Notes: a model not told the origin generated them from the sequence alone. Numbered from the stretch's first letter, positions 44,963 through 54,135 are shown. The stretch is 64,000 bases of DNA from Pseudomonas lactis (GCF_001439845.1 NZ_JYLO01000003.1:124001-188000), one strand, 5' to 3'. Numbers and translations: made by a program.

Positions 44963-46240
44963 ATGCTGCGCTTGTATCTGCGCCTTTACGTGATACTTGC
45001 GCTCGGCCTGGCCGGGTCGATCTGGCTGGTGAACTTCGGCCTGGACACCTACATGCCCGAGTCCAACGAAACCTATAACCGTGAAGCCCTGCGCGGACCG
45101 GCGTGGGCCTTGGTGGAACAGCTGCGCCCCGTGCCGGCAGAGGCCCGCCAGGCACGCCTGGACGAACTGCAACCGCATTACGGCTTGCGGCTCAAACTGG
45201 TGCAGCGTGATAACCAGGATTTGAGCGAGCGCGAACACAAACTCCTCGCGGCTGGCCAGGTGGTGGTGCGCGAAGACTTCATGAAGTTTCTCGCGCCTAT
45301 CGACGACGGCCCCCAATTGCTCGAAATCAAATTGCCGGAAGAGCCCAAGTGGTTGTACCTGTGGGCCTACGGCTTCCTGGGCGTGAGCCTGGCCATTGTT
45401 CTGTATTTCTGGGTGCGCCCACACTGGCGCGACCTGGAGCACATTCGCCTGGCGGCGCAACGTTTCGGTGACAACGACCTGGGCTCGCGCATCCTGCTGC
45501 CGAGCCGTTCCACCGTGCGTTCCCTGGCCGGGCACTTCAACCAGATGGCCGAGCGCATCGAGGGTTTGATCGCCAACCAGCGCGAACTCACCAACGCGGT
45601 CTCCCATGAATTGCGCACGCCGATTGCGCGGTTGTCATTCGAGCTTGATCAACTCAGGCAACAAAGCGACCCACGGCAAAGCCGAGCGCTGATCAACGAC
45701 ATGTACGCCGACCTCGGTGAGCTGGAAGAAATGGTCTCCGAGCTGTTGACCTATGCCAGCCTTGAGCCGGGCGCCACCCAGGTCACCCGTGAGCATATCG
45801 AGGCCCACAGTTGGCTCGACAGTGTTATAGGCGCCGTGGCCCTGGAGGCCGAGGCGCAAGGGGTGCAGCTGTCGTTGCGCACCTGCGAGGTGGACGTTAT
45901 CCAGATCGAGCCACGCTTTATGGCGCGGGCCGTGATCAACCTGCTGCGCAACGCCATTCGTTATGCCGACCGCCGCGTGGAAGTGTCGCTGGTCAAGTTT
46001 GGCAGCGGTTACGAAGTGCGGGTCAACGACGATGGACCGGGGGTGCCGCTGGAGGGGCGCACCAAGATATTCGAACCCTTCCTGCGCCTCGACGCCAGCC
46101 GCGACCGCCGCACAGGCGGGTTTGGCCTGGGCCTGGCGCTGGTCAAGCGTGTCAGCCAGTGGCATGGCGGGCAAGTTGAGGTGCTGGATTCGGAATGGGG
46201 CGGGGCGTCGTTTCGGATGACGTGGGCGTATGCCGAGTAA
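44963..46240 (+). CDS. Sensor histidine kinase, RstB-like
   Basis: The 425-aa inner-membrane sensor has transmembrane helices at about 5-24 and 131-152, a periplasmic domain of about 105 residues, a HAMP region (about 153-205), a HisKA domain with the phosphoacceptor H215 (NAVSHELRTPIARLSFEL), and an HATPase with N box LLRNAIRYAD, DDGPGVP and GFGLGLALVK. Its ATG directly follows the response regulator stop, so the two are coupled. The signal is unknown. Confidence 0.92.
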   Translation: MLRLYLRLYVILALGLAGSIWLVNFGLDTYMPESNETYNREALRGPAWALVEQLRPVPAEARQARLDELQPHYGLRLKLVQRDNQDLSEREHKLLAAGQVVVREDFMKFLAPIDDGPQLLEIKLPEEPKWLYLWAYGFLGVSLAIVLYFWVRPHWRDLEHIRLAAQRFGDNDLGSRILLPSRSTVRSLAGHFNQMAERIEGLIANQRELTNAVSHELRTPIARLSFELDQLRQQSDPRQSRALINDMYADLGELEEMVSELLTYASLEPGATQVTREHIEAHSWLDSVIGAVALEAEAQGVQLSLRTCEVDVIQIEPRFMARAVINLLRNAIRYADRRVEVSLVKFGSGYEVRVNDDGPGVPLEGRTKIFEPFLRLDASRDRRTGGFGLGLALVKRVSQWHGGQVEVLDSEWGGASFRMTWAYAE

Positions 46241-46263
46241 AGGGGCTTGCCCCAATGTCATCC

Positions 46264-46362
46264 TGTAGGAGCGAGCTTGCTCGCGAAAACTCACAGGCGC
46301 CGCGTTTATCCAGAAAACACGCGTTATCGTTGACGTTTTTCGCGAGCAAGCTCGCTCCTACA
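46264..46362. repeat. REP doublet, TGTAGGAGCGAGC type, inverted loop
   Basis: Inverted arms flank the conserved loop of this type, here in the opposite orientation (GGCGCCGCGTTT ... CGTTATCGTTGACGTT). The right arm supplies the TAG stop codon of the NadR-like kinase gene (46358-46360). Confidence 0.92.
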
Positions 46363-46876
46363 GCAACTGCGTTACCGCGGCAAACGCCGCCTGGCGCCGT
46401 TGTTCCCAGCCCCCGCGAATCACCACCAGTGGCTGTTGGTGCTGCTGCATCCATTCCAGACTGGCCTGGAAAAACGCCTGCCTATCCGCCAGTTCCGGCT
46501 GGCAGCGCTGGCCGTCGGCACTCCATTCCACGTCTTCGGGGGAGAGCAGCAGGTGCAGGTCGTAATGCCGCGCCAGAAGTTCGTCATCCAGCCAGCCGGG
46601 GTAGTCGCCGAACAGGGTCTGGCTCCAGAGCCTGTTGGTGAGCAGGTGGGTGTCGAGGATCAGCAACGCGGGGCGTTTGGCGCGGGCGGCATCCTCCCAG
46701 GCCAACTGGCCTTGGGCAATGGCCGGGATATCCGCCAGGGTGGTGTCGCGCTGATGCTGATCGATGAAGTAGCGCACATATTCCCCTACCATCAACCCGC
46801 CGAAGTGCGCGTGCAACTGCGCCGCCAGCCAGCTCTTGCCGCTGGATTCGGGGCCTGCCAATACCACCACCTTCAT
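46358..46876 (-). CDS. NadR-like nicotinamide riboside kinase (AAA family)
   Basis: The 172-aa P-loop kinase has Walker A GPESSGKSWLAAQL near residue 8, a Walker B-like LLILDTH, and the lid region YVRYFID. This matches the kinase domain of NadR, which phosphorylates nicotinamide riboside; here it is a stand-alone kinase. The start is ATG 46876, overlapping the pnuC stop (ATGA). The stop codon TAG lies inside a REP element, so the C-terminus is set by the repeat. Confidence 0.88.
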   Translation of the reverse strand: MKVVVLAGPESSGKSWLAAQLHAHFGGLMVGEYVRYFIDQHQRDTTLADIPAIAQGQLAWEDAARAKRPALLILDTHLLTNRLWSQTLFGDYPGWLDDELLARHYDLHLLLSPEDVEWSADGQRCQPELADRQAFFQASLEWMQQHQQPLVVIRGGWEQRRQAAFAAVTQLL

Positions 46877-47436
46877 GCGCGCAACGCCGGGTCGGCGCGC
46901 CACTCGCGCCAGCCTTGCACGGCAATCACGGTAAACAGTGCGTAGAGCGCGGCGGTGAGGTAGAGGCCTTTGTAAAGGAACAGGCCGACGAAGATCACAT
47001 CCACCACGATCCACAAGGCCCAGCACTGCACACGTTTTTGCGCCATCCACATTTGCGCCACCAGGCTGAAACCGGTGAGCGCGGCGTCGAGCCAAGGCTG
47101 GGCGGCGTCGGTCCAGTGGGCCATGGCGGCGCCCAGCAGCAGACTGCCGACGGCACCCACAGCCAGGCTGGCCATGATCGCCGGCACGCCCAGGCTCGTG
47201 ACTTGGCGGCCCTGCTTGACCTCGCCGGCGCGGGTCCACTGCCACCAGCCATACACCTGCAAGGCCGCATAGACCACTTGCAGGAGCATGTCGGAGTAGA
47301 GCTTGACCTCAAAGAACACCCAGGTGTAGAGCAGCACCATCACCAAGCCGATGGGCCAGCACCAAGGGTTTTGTTTGACCGTCAGCCAGACGGCGATCAC
47401 CCCCAGGGCGGCGGCGAACAGTTCAAGCCCGGACAT
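46873..47436 (-). CDS. pnuC: Nicotinamide riboside transporter PnuC
   Basis: The 187-aa protein has about seven membrane helices and PnuC-type motifs: KQNPWCWPIGLVMVLLYTW, QVVYAALQVYGWWQW and VAQMWMAQKRVQCWALWIVVD. It facilitates uptake of nicotinamide riboside, which the downstream NadR-like kinase phosphorylates, trapping it for NAD synthesis. The 4-base overlap shows the two are coupled. Confidence 0.93.
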   Translation of the reverse strand: MSGLELFAAALGVIAVWLTVKQNPWCWPIGLVMVLLYTWVFFEVKLYSDMLLQVVYAALQVYGWWQWTRAGEVKQGRQVTSLGVPAIMASLAVGAVGSLLLGAAMAHWTDAAQPWLDAALTGFSLVAQMWMAQKRVQCWALWIVVDVIFVGLFLYKGLYLTAALYALFTVIAVQGWREWRADPALRA

Positions 47437-47551
47437 GGCGGATCCTTGGGGGAGTGGGAGAGGGCGGTGATTGTACCTAGAGGCCGGCGATCTTCAAACG
47501 TGCACCGCCAACGCTAAGGTCAGCCCCCGCCCATCGGGGGTATTGCCGGCT

Positions 47552-48694
47552 TCAGTTATCCATCGCACTCAAGATCGCATACGCCACTTTCACCCGCTCG
47601 GCATTCGGGTAGTTCTTGTTGGCGAGGATCACCACACCCATGTCCTTGCTTGGCACAAACGCCACATAGGCGCCAAAGCCGCCGGTGGAGCCGGTTTTGT
47701 TGTAGAGCACGTTGGCAGGCTGCGCCTGGGCAGGTTTGAGCCAGTTAACCTTGTGCGGCTCCATCGCCATCGGTGTGGAGTTGCCGTCAAGCAACGCTTG
47801 CAGGGCGATGGGGTAGGGGTAGCGTTCCCAGCCCAGGCCCTGGGTCATGCCGTTGACGGTGTAGTAGCCGGCGTGAGTGGTGGCAATGGCCTGCTGCACC
47901 GGTTGTTCCAGGGTTTGCGGGTGCATGTTGGCGATCACGTAGCGGGCCAGGTCCTGGCTGCTGCTCTTGATACCGTAGGCTTCGAAGTCCAGGGCGCCGG
48001 GGTTGACGCGTACTGGTTTCTGCTGGCTGTCATAGCCCTGGGCGTAGAGGCCGGCCTTGTCGGCGGGCACGCGGGTATAGGTGTTGGTCAAGCCCAGCTT
48101 GGGCAGCAGGGTTTTTTCCATGGCGACGGTGAACGGCAGGCCCAGGCTTTTTGCTGTCGCGTAACCGAACAGGCCAATACTGGGGTTGGAATACAGGCGC
48201 TGTTCCCCCGGCGCATAAGTGGGTTTCCAATGCTGGAAATATTCCATCATGGTGGTGGCGCTGTCGGCGGCGTCCGGAAACTGCAGCGTCAGGCCGCCGG
48301 GGGTATAGGTCGCCAGTTGCAGCAGGCTGATGCGATCGAACGCGCTGCCAGCCAGCACGGGCAGGTGTTGGCTGGTCATGTCCGACAGCTTGAGCTTGCC
48401 GATAGCCTGGGCATACCCACCAAGGGTGGCGTTGAAGGTTTTGCTCACTGAGCCGATTTCGAACAGGGTGTTTTCGGTGACAGGTGCTTGAGTGTCCTTG
48501 GCGGCGACGCCGTAATTAAAGTATTGCACCCTGCCGTGTTGGACGACCGCGACCGTCAGGCCGGCGATGCCTTGCTGTTTCATCAGAGGGGTGACGTGGC
48601 TGTCCACGACCTGGCGCATATCGGTGGCGGCCATGCAGCTGCCAGCCCCAAGCAACAAGGCTGAGATCGCATATTTTTTCAGGGTGTGTTTCAT
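47552..48694 (-). CDS. ampC: Class C beta-lactamase AmpC
   Basis: The 380-aa exported serine beta-lactamase has a signal peptide (residues 1-22, ending SCMAA), the active-site S82-V-S-K85, Y168-S-N170 and K333-T-G335, which are the three conserved class C motifs. It hydrolyses cephalosporins in the periplasm. The start is ATG 48694 (MKHTLKKYAIS); an upstream frame of 63 extra codons is rejected. It is divergent from ampR, the usual inducible arrangement. Confidence 0.96.
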   Translation of the reverse strand: MKHTLKKYAISALLLGAGSCMAATDMRQVVDSHVTPLMKQQGIAGLTVAVVQHGRVQYFNYGVAAKDTQAPVTENTLFEIGSVSKTFNATLGGYAQAIGKLKLSDMTSQHLPVLAGSAFDRISLLQLATYTPGGLTLQFPDAADSATTMMEYFQHWKPTYAPGEQRLYSNPSIGLFGYATAKSLGLPFTVAMEKTLLPKLGLTNTYTRVPADKAGLYAQGYDSQQKPVRVNPGALDFEAYGIKSSSQDLARYVIANMHPQTLEQPVQQAIATTHAGYYTVNGMTQGLGWERYPYPIALQALLDGNSTPMAMEPHKVNWLKPAQAQPANVLYNKTGSTGGFGAYVAFVPSKDMGVVILANKNYPNAERVKVAYAILSAMDN

Positions 48695-48823
48695 GCTTCG
48701 CTTCCATGTAAGTAAGGCAGTGACGATCGGAGCCTGCGCAGGCGTGGCAAATGTAGGTGGATTTCCGGGAGCGGGCAAACGATGATATCTCGCACCAGCC
48801 ATTAGAAAAATTTGGGCCAAGTC
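48695..48823. promoter_or_regulatory. ampC-ampR intergenic control region
   Basis: The 129-base divergent region should hold both promoters and the AmpR-binding site. A perfect 12-base palindrome GCCTGCGCAGGC lies at 48732-48743. Whether this is the AmpR half-site pair I cannot tell, because the published AmpR site could not be matched with confidence. Confidence 0.45.
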
Positions 48824-49696
48824 ATGTTGCGTTCCCATCTGCCGCTCAATGCCTTGCGCGCCTTCGACGCGTCGGCGCGGCATTTGAGCTTTACCCGTGC
48901 GGCCATCGAGTTATGCGTGACCCAAGCGGCGGTCAGTCATCAGGTCAAAAGCCTCGAAGCACAACTCAACGTCACGCTGTTCAAGCGCCTGCCACGGGGC
49001 TTGATGCTCACCAGCGAAGGCGAATCCCTGCTGCCCGTGCTGCGTGACGCCTTCGACCGTATTGCCCTGACCTTGGATCAGTTTGAAGGCGGGCATTACC
49101 GTGAAGTATTGACCGTGGGGGCGGTCGGTACCTTTGCGGTGGGCTGGTTGTTGCCGCGCCTGGCGGATTTTCATAGCCGCTACCCGTTGATCGACTTGCG
49201 CTTGTCCACCCACAACAACCGCGTGGATGTCGCCGCCGAGGGCCTGGATTATGCCATCCGCTTTGGCGCCGGCGCCTGGCACGGCACCGATGCCTGCCCT
49301 TTGCTTGAGGTACCGTTGACGGTGTTGTGTGTGCCGCAGCTTGCCGAACAACTGCGTAGCCCGGCTGACGTGTTGAAGCACACCTTGCTGCGTTCCTACC
49401 GTGCCGATGAGTGGAACCTGTGGTTCCAGGCCGCCGGTTTGCCCGGCGATACCCGGGTGCCGCGCAGCGTGGTGTTCGACTCCTCGCTGGCGATGATGGA
49501 GGCCGCGCTGCAAGGGGCTGGGGTAGCACTGGCGCCAGCCCTGATGTTCTCGCGGCAATTGGAGAGCGATGTGATCCGCCAGCCGTTCGAGGTGGGGATC
49601 ACCACCGGCAGCTATTGGCTGACGCGCTTGCAGTCGCGGGCTGAAACACCCGCGATGTTGGCGTTCAAAGGGTGGCTGCAGACGAGTGTTGCCTGA
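48824..49696 (+). CDS. ampR: LysR-type regulator AmpR
   Basis: The 290-aa LysR regulator begins MLRSHLPLNALRAFDASARHLSF, very close to AmpR of other Gram-negatives, with an N-terminal winged helix-turn-helix (AIELCVTQAAVSHQVKSLE) and a periplasmic-binding-like effector domain. AmpR senses muropeptides from cell-wall turnover and controls ampC. The start is ATG 48824; a TTG four codons upstream is not used. It is divergent from ampC. Confidence 0.95.
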   Translation: MLRSHLPLNALRAFDASARHLSFTRAAIELCVTQAAVSHQVKSLEAQLNVTLFKRLPRGLMLTSEGESLLPVLRDAFDRIALTLDQFEGGHYREVLTVGAVGTFAVGWLLPRLADFHSRYPLIDLRLSTHNNRVDVAAEGLDYAIRFGAGAWHGTDACPLLEVPLTVLCVPQLAEQLRSPADVLKHTLLRSYRADEWNLWFQAAGLPGDTRVPRSVVFDSSLAMMEAALQGAGVALAPALMFSRQLESDVIRQPFEVGITTGSYWLTRLQSRAETPAMLAFKGWLQTSVA

Positions 49697-49757
49697 TGTG
49701 CGAGGGATTTTCCAATCAGTTAAGCGAACGCCATGCCCAAAGCAACGAAGACCCAAT

Positions 49758-49844
49758 GTGGGAGCTGGCTTGCCTGCGAAAGCGGTCGTGCAGTAACAGG
49801 TGCAGCGACTGATACACCGCCTTCGCGGGCAAGCCAGCTCCCAC
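49758..49844. repeat. REP doublet, GTGGGAGCTGG type
   Basis: Inverted arms enclose a loop starting AGCGGTCGTGCAG. It lies between the convergent ampR and dienelactone hydrolase genes. Confidence 0.9.
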
Positions 49845-49857
49845 AGTTAGCGCTTGG

Positions 49858-50745
49858 CTAGGCGAGGTATTTGCCGAACCACCCTAAAGTGCGTTCCCAG
49901 GCAAGGTTCGCCGCTGCCTCGTCATAACGCGGCGTCGAATCATTATGAAAACCGTGGTTGGCGCCCTTGTAGATAAATGCCTCATACGTGGTACCCGCCG
50001 CCTGCAATGCCTGTTCATACGCCGGCCAGCCTTCATTGATGCGGGTATCCAGCTCACCGAAATGCAACATGATCGGCGCCTTGATGCGCGGCACGTCTTT
50101 GGCGTCGGGTTGGCGCCCGTAGAACGACACTGCCGCGCCCAGTTCCGGGTAGGCCACCGCCGCTGCATTGGTCACGCCGCCGCCATAACAGAACCCGGTG
50201 ATGCCGACCTTGCCCGTGCTGCTGTCGTGGTGCATCAGCCATTCGATGGCGGCGAAGAAGTCGTTCATCAGTTTGGTCGGGTCGACCGTCTGTTGCAGTG
50301 CCACGCCTTTTTCATCATTGCCAGGGTAGCCGCCCACCGAGGTCAGGCCGTCCGGGGCCAGGGCGATAAAGCCGGCCTTGGCCAGGCGTCGGGCAACGTC
50401 TTCGATATAGGGGTTCAGGCCCCGGTTTTCATGCACCACCACCACGGCGGGCAGCTTGCCTGCGGCCTTGGCTGGGCGCACCAGGTAGCCGCGCACGGTG
50501 CCGTTGCCTTTGGGCGAGGGGTAGGTGATGTAGTCGGCGACGATGTCCGGGTCGGTGAACTTCACCTGTTCGGCCAAGGCGTAGTTGGGGCTCAGGGCCG
50601 TGAGCAAGGCCGAAGCGGTGAGGCCACCGAGGGTGAACAGTGCAGCGCGGTCGAGAAATTCGCGGCGGTTGATCTTGCCATGGGCGTAGCCGTCGTAGAG
50701 TTCCAGCAGTTCGGGAGCAAAGTCTTTCGCGGTCAGACGAGTCAT
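49858..50745 (-). CDS. Dienelactone hydrolase family protein, Tat-exported
   Basis: The 295-aa alpha/beta hydrolase has the nucleophile C186 in GFCYGGG, D233 in GELDTR and H264/H267 in GANHGFHND, the Cys-Asp-His triad of dienelactone hydrolases. Residues about 20-58 look like a twin-arginine signal ([20 protein letters not shown]), so the protein is probably exported folded. The substrate is unknown; no catechol pathway genes are nearby. Confidence 0.9.
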   Translation of the reverse strand: MTRLTAKDFAPELLELYDGYAHGKINRREFLDRAALFTLGGLTASALLTALSPNYALAEQVKFTDPDIVADYITYPSPKGNGTVRGYLVRPAKAAGKLPAVVVVHENRGLNPYIEDVARRLAKAGFIALAPDGLTSVGGYPGNDEKGVALQQTVDPTKLMNDFFAAIEWLMHHDSSTGKVGITGFCYGGGVTNAAAVAYPELGAAVSFYGRQPDAKDVPRIKAPIMLHFGELDTRINEGWPAYEQALQAAGTTYEAFIYKGANHGFHNDSTPRYDEAAANLAWERTLGWFGKYLA

Positions 50746-50789
50746 CGGTGCAGTCCTCGATTAGCGGTTGCCGTCACTGTAGACCAAGA

Positions 50790-51284
50790 TCAAACCTCGC
50801 GGCCATGGGCGGCAGCGGCCAGTTGCCCGGTGTCGACGCGCACGAACACCGAGTCGCCGACGGCGGTGAGCACGCCGCCTGCATACACTTCGCAGACCAC
50901 CCGGCTTTTGCGGCCGACTTCGCCTTCGACCCGAGCCCGCAGGACCAGGGGCACGCCCATGGGCGTGGGTTTGATGAATTTGATCCCCAGATTACCGGTG
51001 ACGCAGTCGATGCGCGGCAGGCTGCCGGGTTCACGCTGTTCGGCGCGGTAGTGGTAGGCCATGGCGGTCCAGTTGGAGTGGCAGTCCACCAGCATGGCGA
51101 TCAGGCCACCGTAGACCAGGTCCGGCCAGCCGCTGTATTTGGCCTCGGGTTGGTGCTCGGCAATGACGTGTACGCCATCATCATCCCAGCGGCTCTTGAT
51201 GTGCAGGCCATGGGGGTTGTTGCTGCCGCAGCCGTAGCAGATGCCTTCCGGCGCCGTGGTGTCCTGGAGAGAAGCGCTGTGCAT
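50790..51284 (-). CDS. PaaI-like hotdog-fold thioesterase
   Basis: The 164-aa protein has a hotdog-fold thioesterase core with VYGGLIAMLVDCHSNWTAM, the conserved helix region of PaaI/YbgC-like acyl-CoA thioesterases, preceded by ICYGCGSNNPHGLHI. The CxxC pair there may bind metal. It probably releases acyl groups from CoA. It is 44 bases upstream of the dienelactone hydrolase gene on the same strand. Confidence 0.85.
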   Translation of the reverse strand: MHSASLQDTTAPEGICYGCGSNNPHGLHIKSRWDDDGVHVIAEHQPEAKYSGWPDLVYGGLIAMLVDCHSNWTAMAYHYRAEQREPGSLPRIDCVTGNLGIKFIKPTPMGVPLVLRARVEGEVGRKSRVVCEVYAGGVLTAVGDSVFVRVDTGQLAAAAHGREV

Positions 51285-51331
51285 GCAGAGTCCTTGTTGT
51301 TTGGCGACGCTTCTATTTAGCAGGCCAGGGG

Positions 51332-52222
51332 TTAGCGAGCAAACTTCTTCGCCCCGGCCACGCAGCCGATCACCGCCACCGTCACCAGCACCATGCCCAG
51401 GCTGACCTGTTCATGCAGCAAACCCGCCGCCAGCGCCAGGCCGAAGAACGGTTGCAGCAACTGCAACTGGCCGACTGCGGCAATCCCGCCCTGGGCCAGG
51501 CCTCGGTACCAGAACACAAAGCCGATCAACATGCTGAACAACGCCACGTAGCCCAGGCTCAGCCACGCCGGCAGGCTGATACCGCTGAGGGTGGCAGGCG
51601 CCAGCACCAGGCTCAAGGGTGCCACCACCGGCAGCGACACCACCAACGCCCAGCAGATCACCTGCCAGCCGCCCAGGCTGCGCGACAGCCTGGCGCCTTC
51701 GGCATACCCCAGGCCGCACACCAGCACCGCCAACAGCATCAGCACATCGCCCGCGGGTGCGGCGCTCAAGCCTTGGGCAACGGCATAACCCATCACCAAC
51801 AGGCTGCCCAGGATCGAAAACAACCAGAACACCAGTCTCGGCCGCTCACCGCCGCGCAGCACGCCGAACACTGCCGTGGCCAGTGGCAGCAGGCCGATAA
51901 AGACGATGGAATGGGCCGAGGTCACGTACTGCAGGGCCAGGGCCGTCAGCAGTGGAAAGCCGATCACCACGCCAATCGCGACGATAACCAGCGGGGCCCA
52001 TTGCTGGCGTGTGGGGCGTTTTTCCTTGAATACCCCCAATAGGCACAACCCCAGTAGCGCCGCGAGGGTGGCGCGGATCATGGTCAGGAACACCGGATCG
52101 AATTCCATCACCGCCAGGCGCGTGGCCGGCAGCGAGCCGCTGAAAATCACCACGCCGATAAAGCCGTTGATCCAACCCTGGGTGCTGTTGTCCAGAGTGC
52201 CGAGGGGAGAAGTGCGTTCCAT
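51332..52222 (-). CDS. EamA-family (DMT) transporter
   Basis: The 296-aa protein has ten membrane helices in two EamA repeats (for example SIVFIGLLPLATAVFGVL and QLLQPFFGLALAAGLLHEQ), typical of amino-acid or metabolite exporters. The start is ATG 52222 (MERTSPLG), with AGGA 8 bases upstream; two earlier in-frame starts lack a ribosome binding site. It is divergent from a MocR regulator, a common pairing in which the regulator controls the transporter. Confidence 0.88.
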   Translation of the reverse strand: MERTSPLGTLDNSTQGWINGFIGVVIFSGSLPATRLAVMEFDPVFLTMIRATLAALLGLCLLGVFKEKRPTRQQWAPLVIVAIGVVIGFPLLTALALQYVTSAHSIVFIGLLPLATAVFGVLRGGERPRLVFWLFSILGSLLVMGYAVAQGLSAAPAGDVLMLLAVLVCGLGYAEGARLSRSLGGWQVICWALVVSLPVVAPLSLVLAPATLSGISLPAWLSLGYVALFSMLIGFVFWYRGLAQGGIAAVGQLQLLQPFFGLALAAGLLHEQVSLGMVLVTVAVIGCVAGAKKFAR

Positions 52223-52276
52223 GGGGGCGTCCTGAAAAGGCAGTTGCGTGCTGGGCATCCTAGGATTGAAGATTAA

Positions 52277-52294
52277 GACAATCAAAAAATTGTC
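52277..52294. promoter_or_regulatory. Candidate MocR operator between the EamA and MocR genes
   Basis: GACAAT-N6-ATTGTC is a perfect inverted repeat of two 6-base arms in the 86-base gap between the divergent genes. It is a plausible binding site for the MocR protein; the assignment is inferred from position only. Confidence 0.45.
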
Positions 52295-52308
52295 ATGGAT
52301 ACATCCTT

Positions 52309-53634
52309 ATGCCCCGTGCTCGCTACAAGTCGCTGGTCGATACCTTCGCCGAGGCCATCCGCAGCGGCCAGTGGCTGCCCGGTACACGGCTGCCCACCCA
52401 CCGGCAATTGGCCGCCGAGCATGGCCTGGCGCTGGTCACCGCCAGCCGGGTGTACAGCGAGCTGGAAGCCATGGGCCTGGTCAGTGGCGAGACCGGGCGC
52501 GGCACCTTCGTGCGTGAAATCGCCTTACCGCCGGGGCAGGGCAGCGGGCAGATGACGGTTACGGCGGGTGTGCTCGATCTGAATTTCAACTACCCGTCTT
52601 TGCCGGGCCAGGCCGAGCTGTTGCGCACGGCGTTGCGCCAGCTCGCCCTGTCTGGCGATCTGGAGGCGCTGCTGCGCTACCAGCCCCATGGCGGTCGCGT
52701 GCACGAGCGCGCCGCCGTGGCACGGCACTTGTTGAACCGCGGGCTGACGGTGCCAGCCGAGCAGGTGCTGGTGGTCAGCGGTGCCCAGCATGGCCTGGCG
52801 GTGAGCATGATGACCTTGCTCAAGCCCGGGGATGTGGTGGCGGTGGATGCGCTGACCTATTCGGGTTTCAAGGTGCTGGCCGAAACCCTGCACCTGGAAC
52901 TCGTCGCCATCCCGGTCACTCCCTGCGGCCCGGACCTGGACCACCTGCACAGCCTGTGTCGCCAGCGCCCGGTGCGAGCGGTGTACAGCATGCCGACCCT
53001 GCACAACCCGCTGGGCTGGGTGATGAGCCTGGCGCAGCGCGAGCGCTTGGTGGCAATCGCCCGGCAGCACAACCTGATGATCATCGAGGATGGCGCCTAT
53101 GCGTTTCTCGCCGAAGAAGCACCGCCACCTTTGGCGAATCTTGCACCGGAGCGCACGGTGTATATCGGCGGGCTGTCCAAGAGTGTCGCCACCGGGTTGC
53201 GTGTGGGCTTTATCGCTGCGCCTATGGCTTGGGTAAACGGCCTGGAACGCACGATCATGGCCACCACCTGGAACGTGCCAGGGGTGATGAGTGCGATTGC
53301 GGTGGCCTGGCTCGAAGACGGTACAGTGGCGCAACTGGAGGCGCAAAAGCGCGCGGATGCCCAAGCTCGCCAGGCGTTGGCGGCACAGGTGCTGAGGGGC
53401 GTGGAGACCATCAGTCACCCGTCCTCCTACTTTCTGTGGCTGCCGTTGGCGGAAGATGCCCGCGCCGATCAGGTCGCCATGACCTTGCAGCGTGCGGGCA
53501 TCTCTGTTTCAACCGCTGAACCGTTCGCGGTTTCGGCCCAGGTGCCCCACGCGCTGCGCCTGGCCCTGGGTTCGGTGCCGATGGCGGCGTTGCGTGAGGC
53601 GCTGGTGAAAGTACGCAAGGTGGTGGCGTGGTGA
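52309..53634 (+). CDS. MocR-type regulator (GntR helix plus aminotransferase-like domain)
   Basis: The 441-aa protein has a winged-helix domain (residues 5-70; LPTHRQLAAEHGLALVTASRVYSEL) and a PLP-dependent aminotransferase-like domain with the Lys in YIGGLSKSVATGLRVGF. It probably controls the divergent EamA exporter gene. The ligand is unknown. ATG is at 52309, after CATCCTT, with only a weak ribosome binding site. Confidence 0.88.
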   Translation: MPRARYKSLVDTFAEAIRSGQWLPGTRLPTHRQLAAEHGLALVTASRVYSELEAMGLVSGETGRGTFVREIALPPGQGSGQMTVTAGVLDLNFNYPSLPGQAELLRTALRQLALSGDLEALLRYQPHGGRVHERAAVARHLLNRGLTVPAEQVLVVSGAQHGLAVSMMTLLKPGDVVAVDALTYSGFKVLAETLHLELVAIPVTPCGPDLDHLHSLCRQRPVRAVYSMPTLHNPLGWVMSLAQRERLVAIARQHNLMIIEDGAYAFLAEEAPPPLANLAPERTVYIGGLSKSVATGLRVGFIAAPMAWVNGLERTIMATTWNVPGVMSAIAVAWLEDGTVAQLEAQKRADAQARQALAAQVLRGVETISHPSSYFLWLPLAEDARADQVAMTLQRAGISVSTAEPFAVSAQVPHALRLALGSVPMAALREALVKVRKVVAW

Positions 53635-53678
53635 GCGAACACCCGGCCACAGGGCTTGATTTGAAATAGGGGCAAAGT

Positions 53679-54110
53679 GTGGGAGCTGGCTTGCCTGCGA
53701 AGACGGCCTCACAGTCGACACCGTAATACCGAGTACATATCCATTGCTGCGGTAACGGCCACTTAGGGTTCCGCCCTGACGGCGGCTCACTTTGCAAAAG
53801 CGGCAAAGTAAGCAAAACGCTCTTGCCCCACCACTCGGCACCTCGCTTAGGCTCGGTGTGCCCGTAATCCGCCAGTGATTTGGGGGGCCGCCGCCACGCG
53901 CCATCCATGGCGCGGGGCGGCTAAACCGGCATCCCTGCCGGTTTACCCCCCAAATCCCTGTCGAATTCCGGCCAGCGTGGTTTAACGGGGCGCCCGAGAT
54001 CAAGAGCAGATCAAGATCTAGGGCGGCTCGCTTCGCATCGTGGTTACCTGCCGCACATGTGACATCTCTGTCGATTGAACGGCCGCCATCGCAGGCAAGC
54101 CAGCTCCCAC
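53679..54110 (-). repeat. Long intergenic repeat element, full copy, set within a split REP pair
   Basis: The element (53703-54048) is the reverse complement of the short copy at 37180-37432. It carries an extra 100 bases at 53876-53975, bounded by GCCAG on both sides (53871-53875 and 53971-53975), that form a hairpin (GATTTGGGGGG ... CCCCCCAAATC). REP arms of the GTGGGAGCTGG type flank the element (left 53679-53702, right 54084-54110), as if it had inserted between the arms of a doublet. It produces a spurious antisense open frame. Confidence 0.85.
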
Positions 54111-54135
54111 ATGGAGTCGGCGCTGCGGCCAATTC

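Noticed and set aside
46195..46641. Plus-strand frame over the REP doublet and the NadR-like kinase gene
   Set aside because: It is antisense to the kinase and its sequence is derived largely from the REP element.
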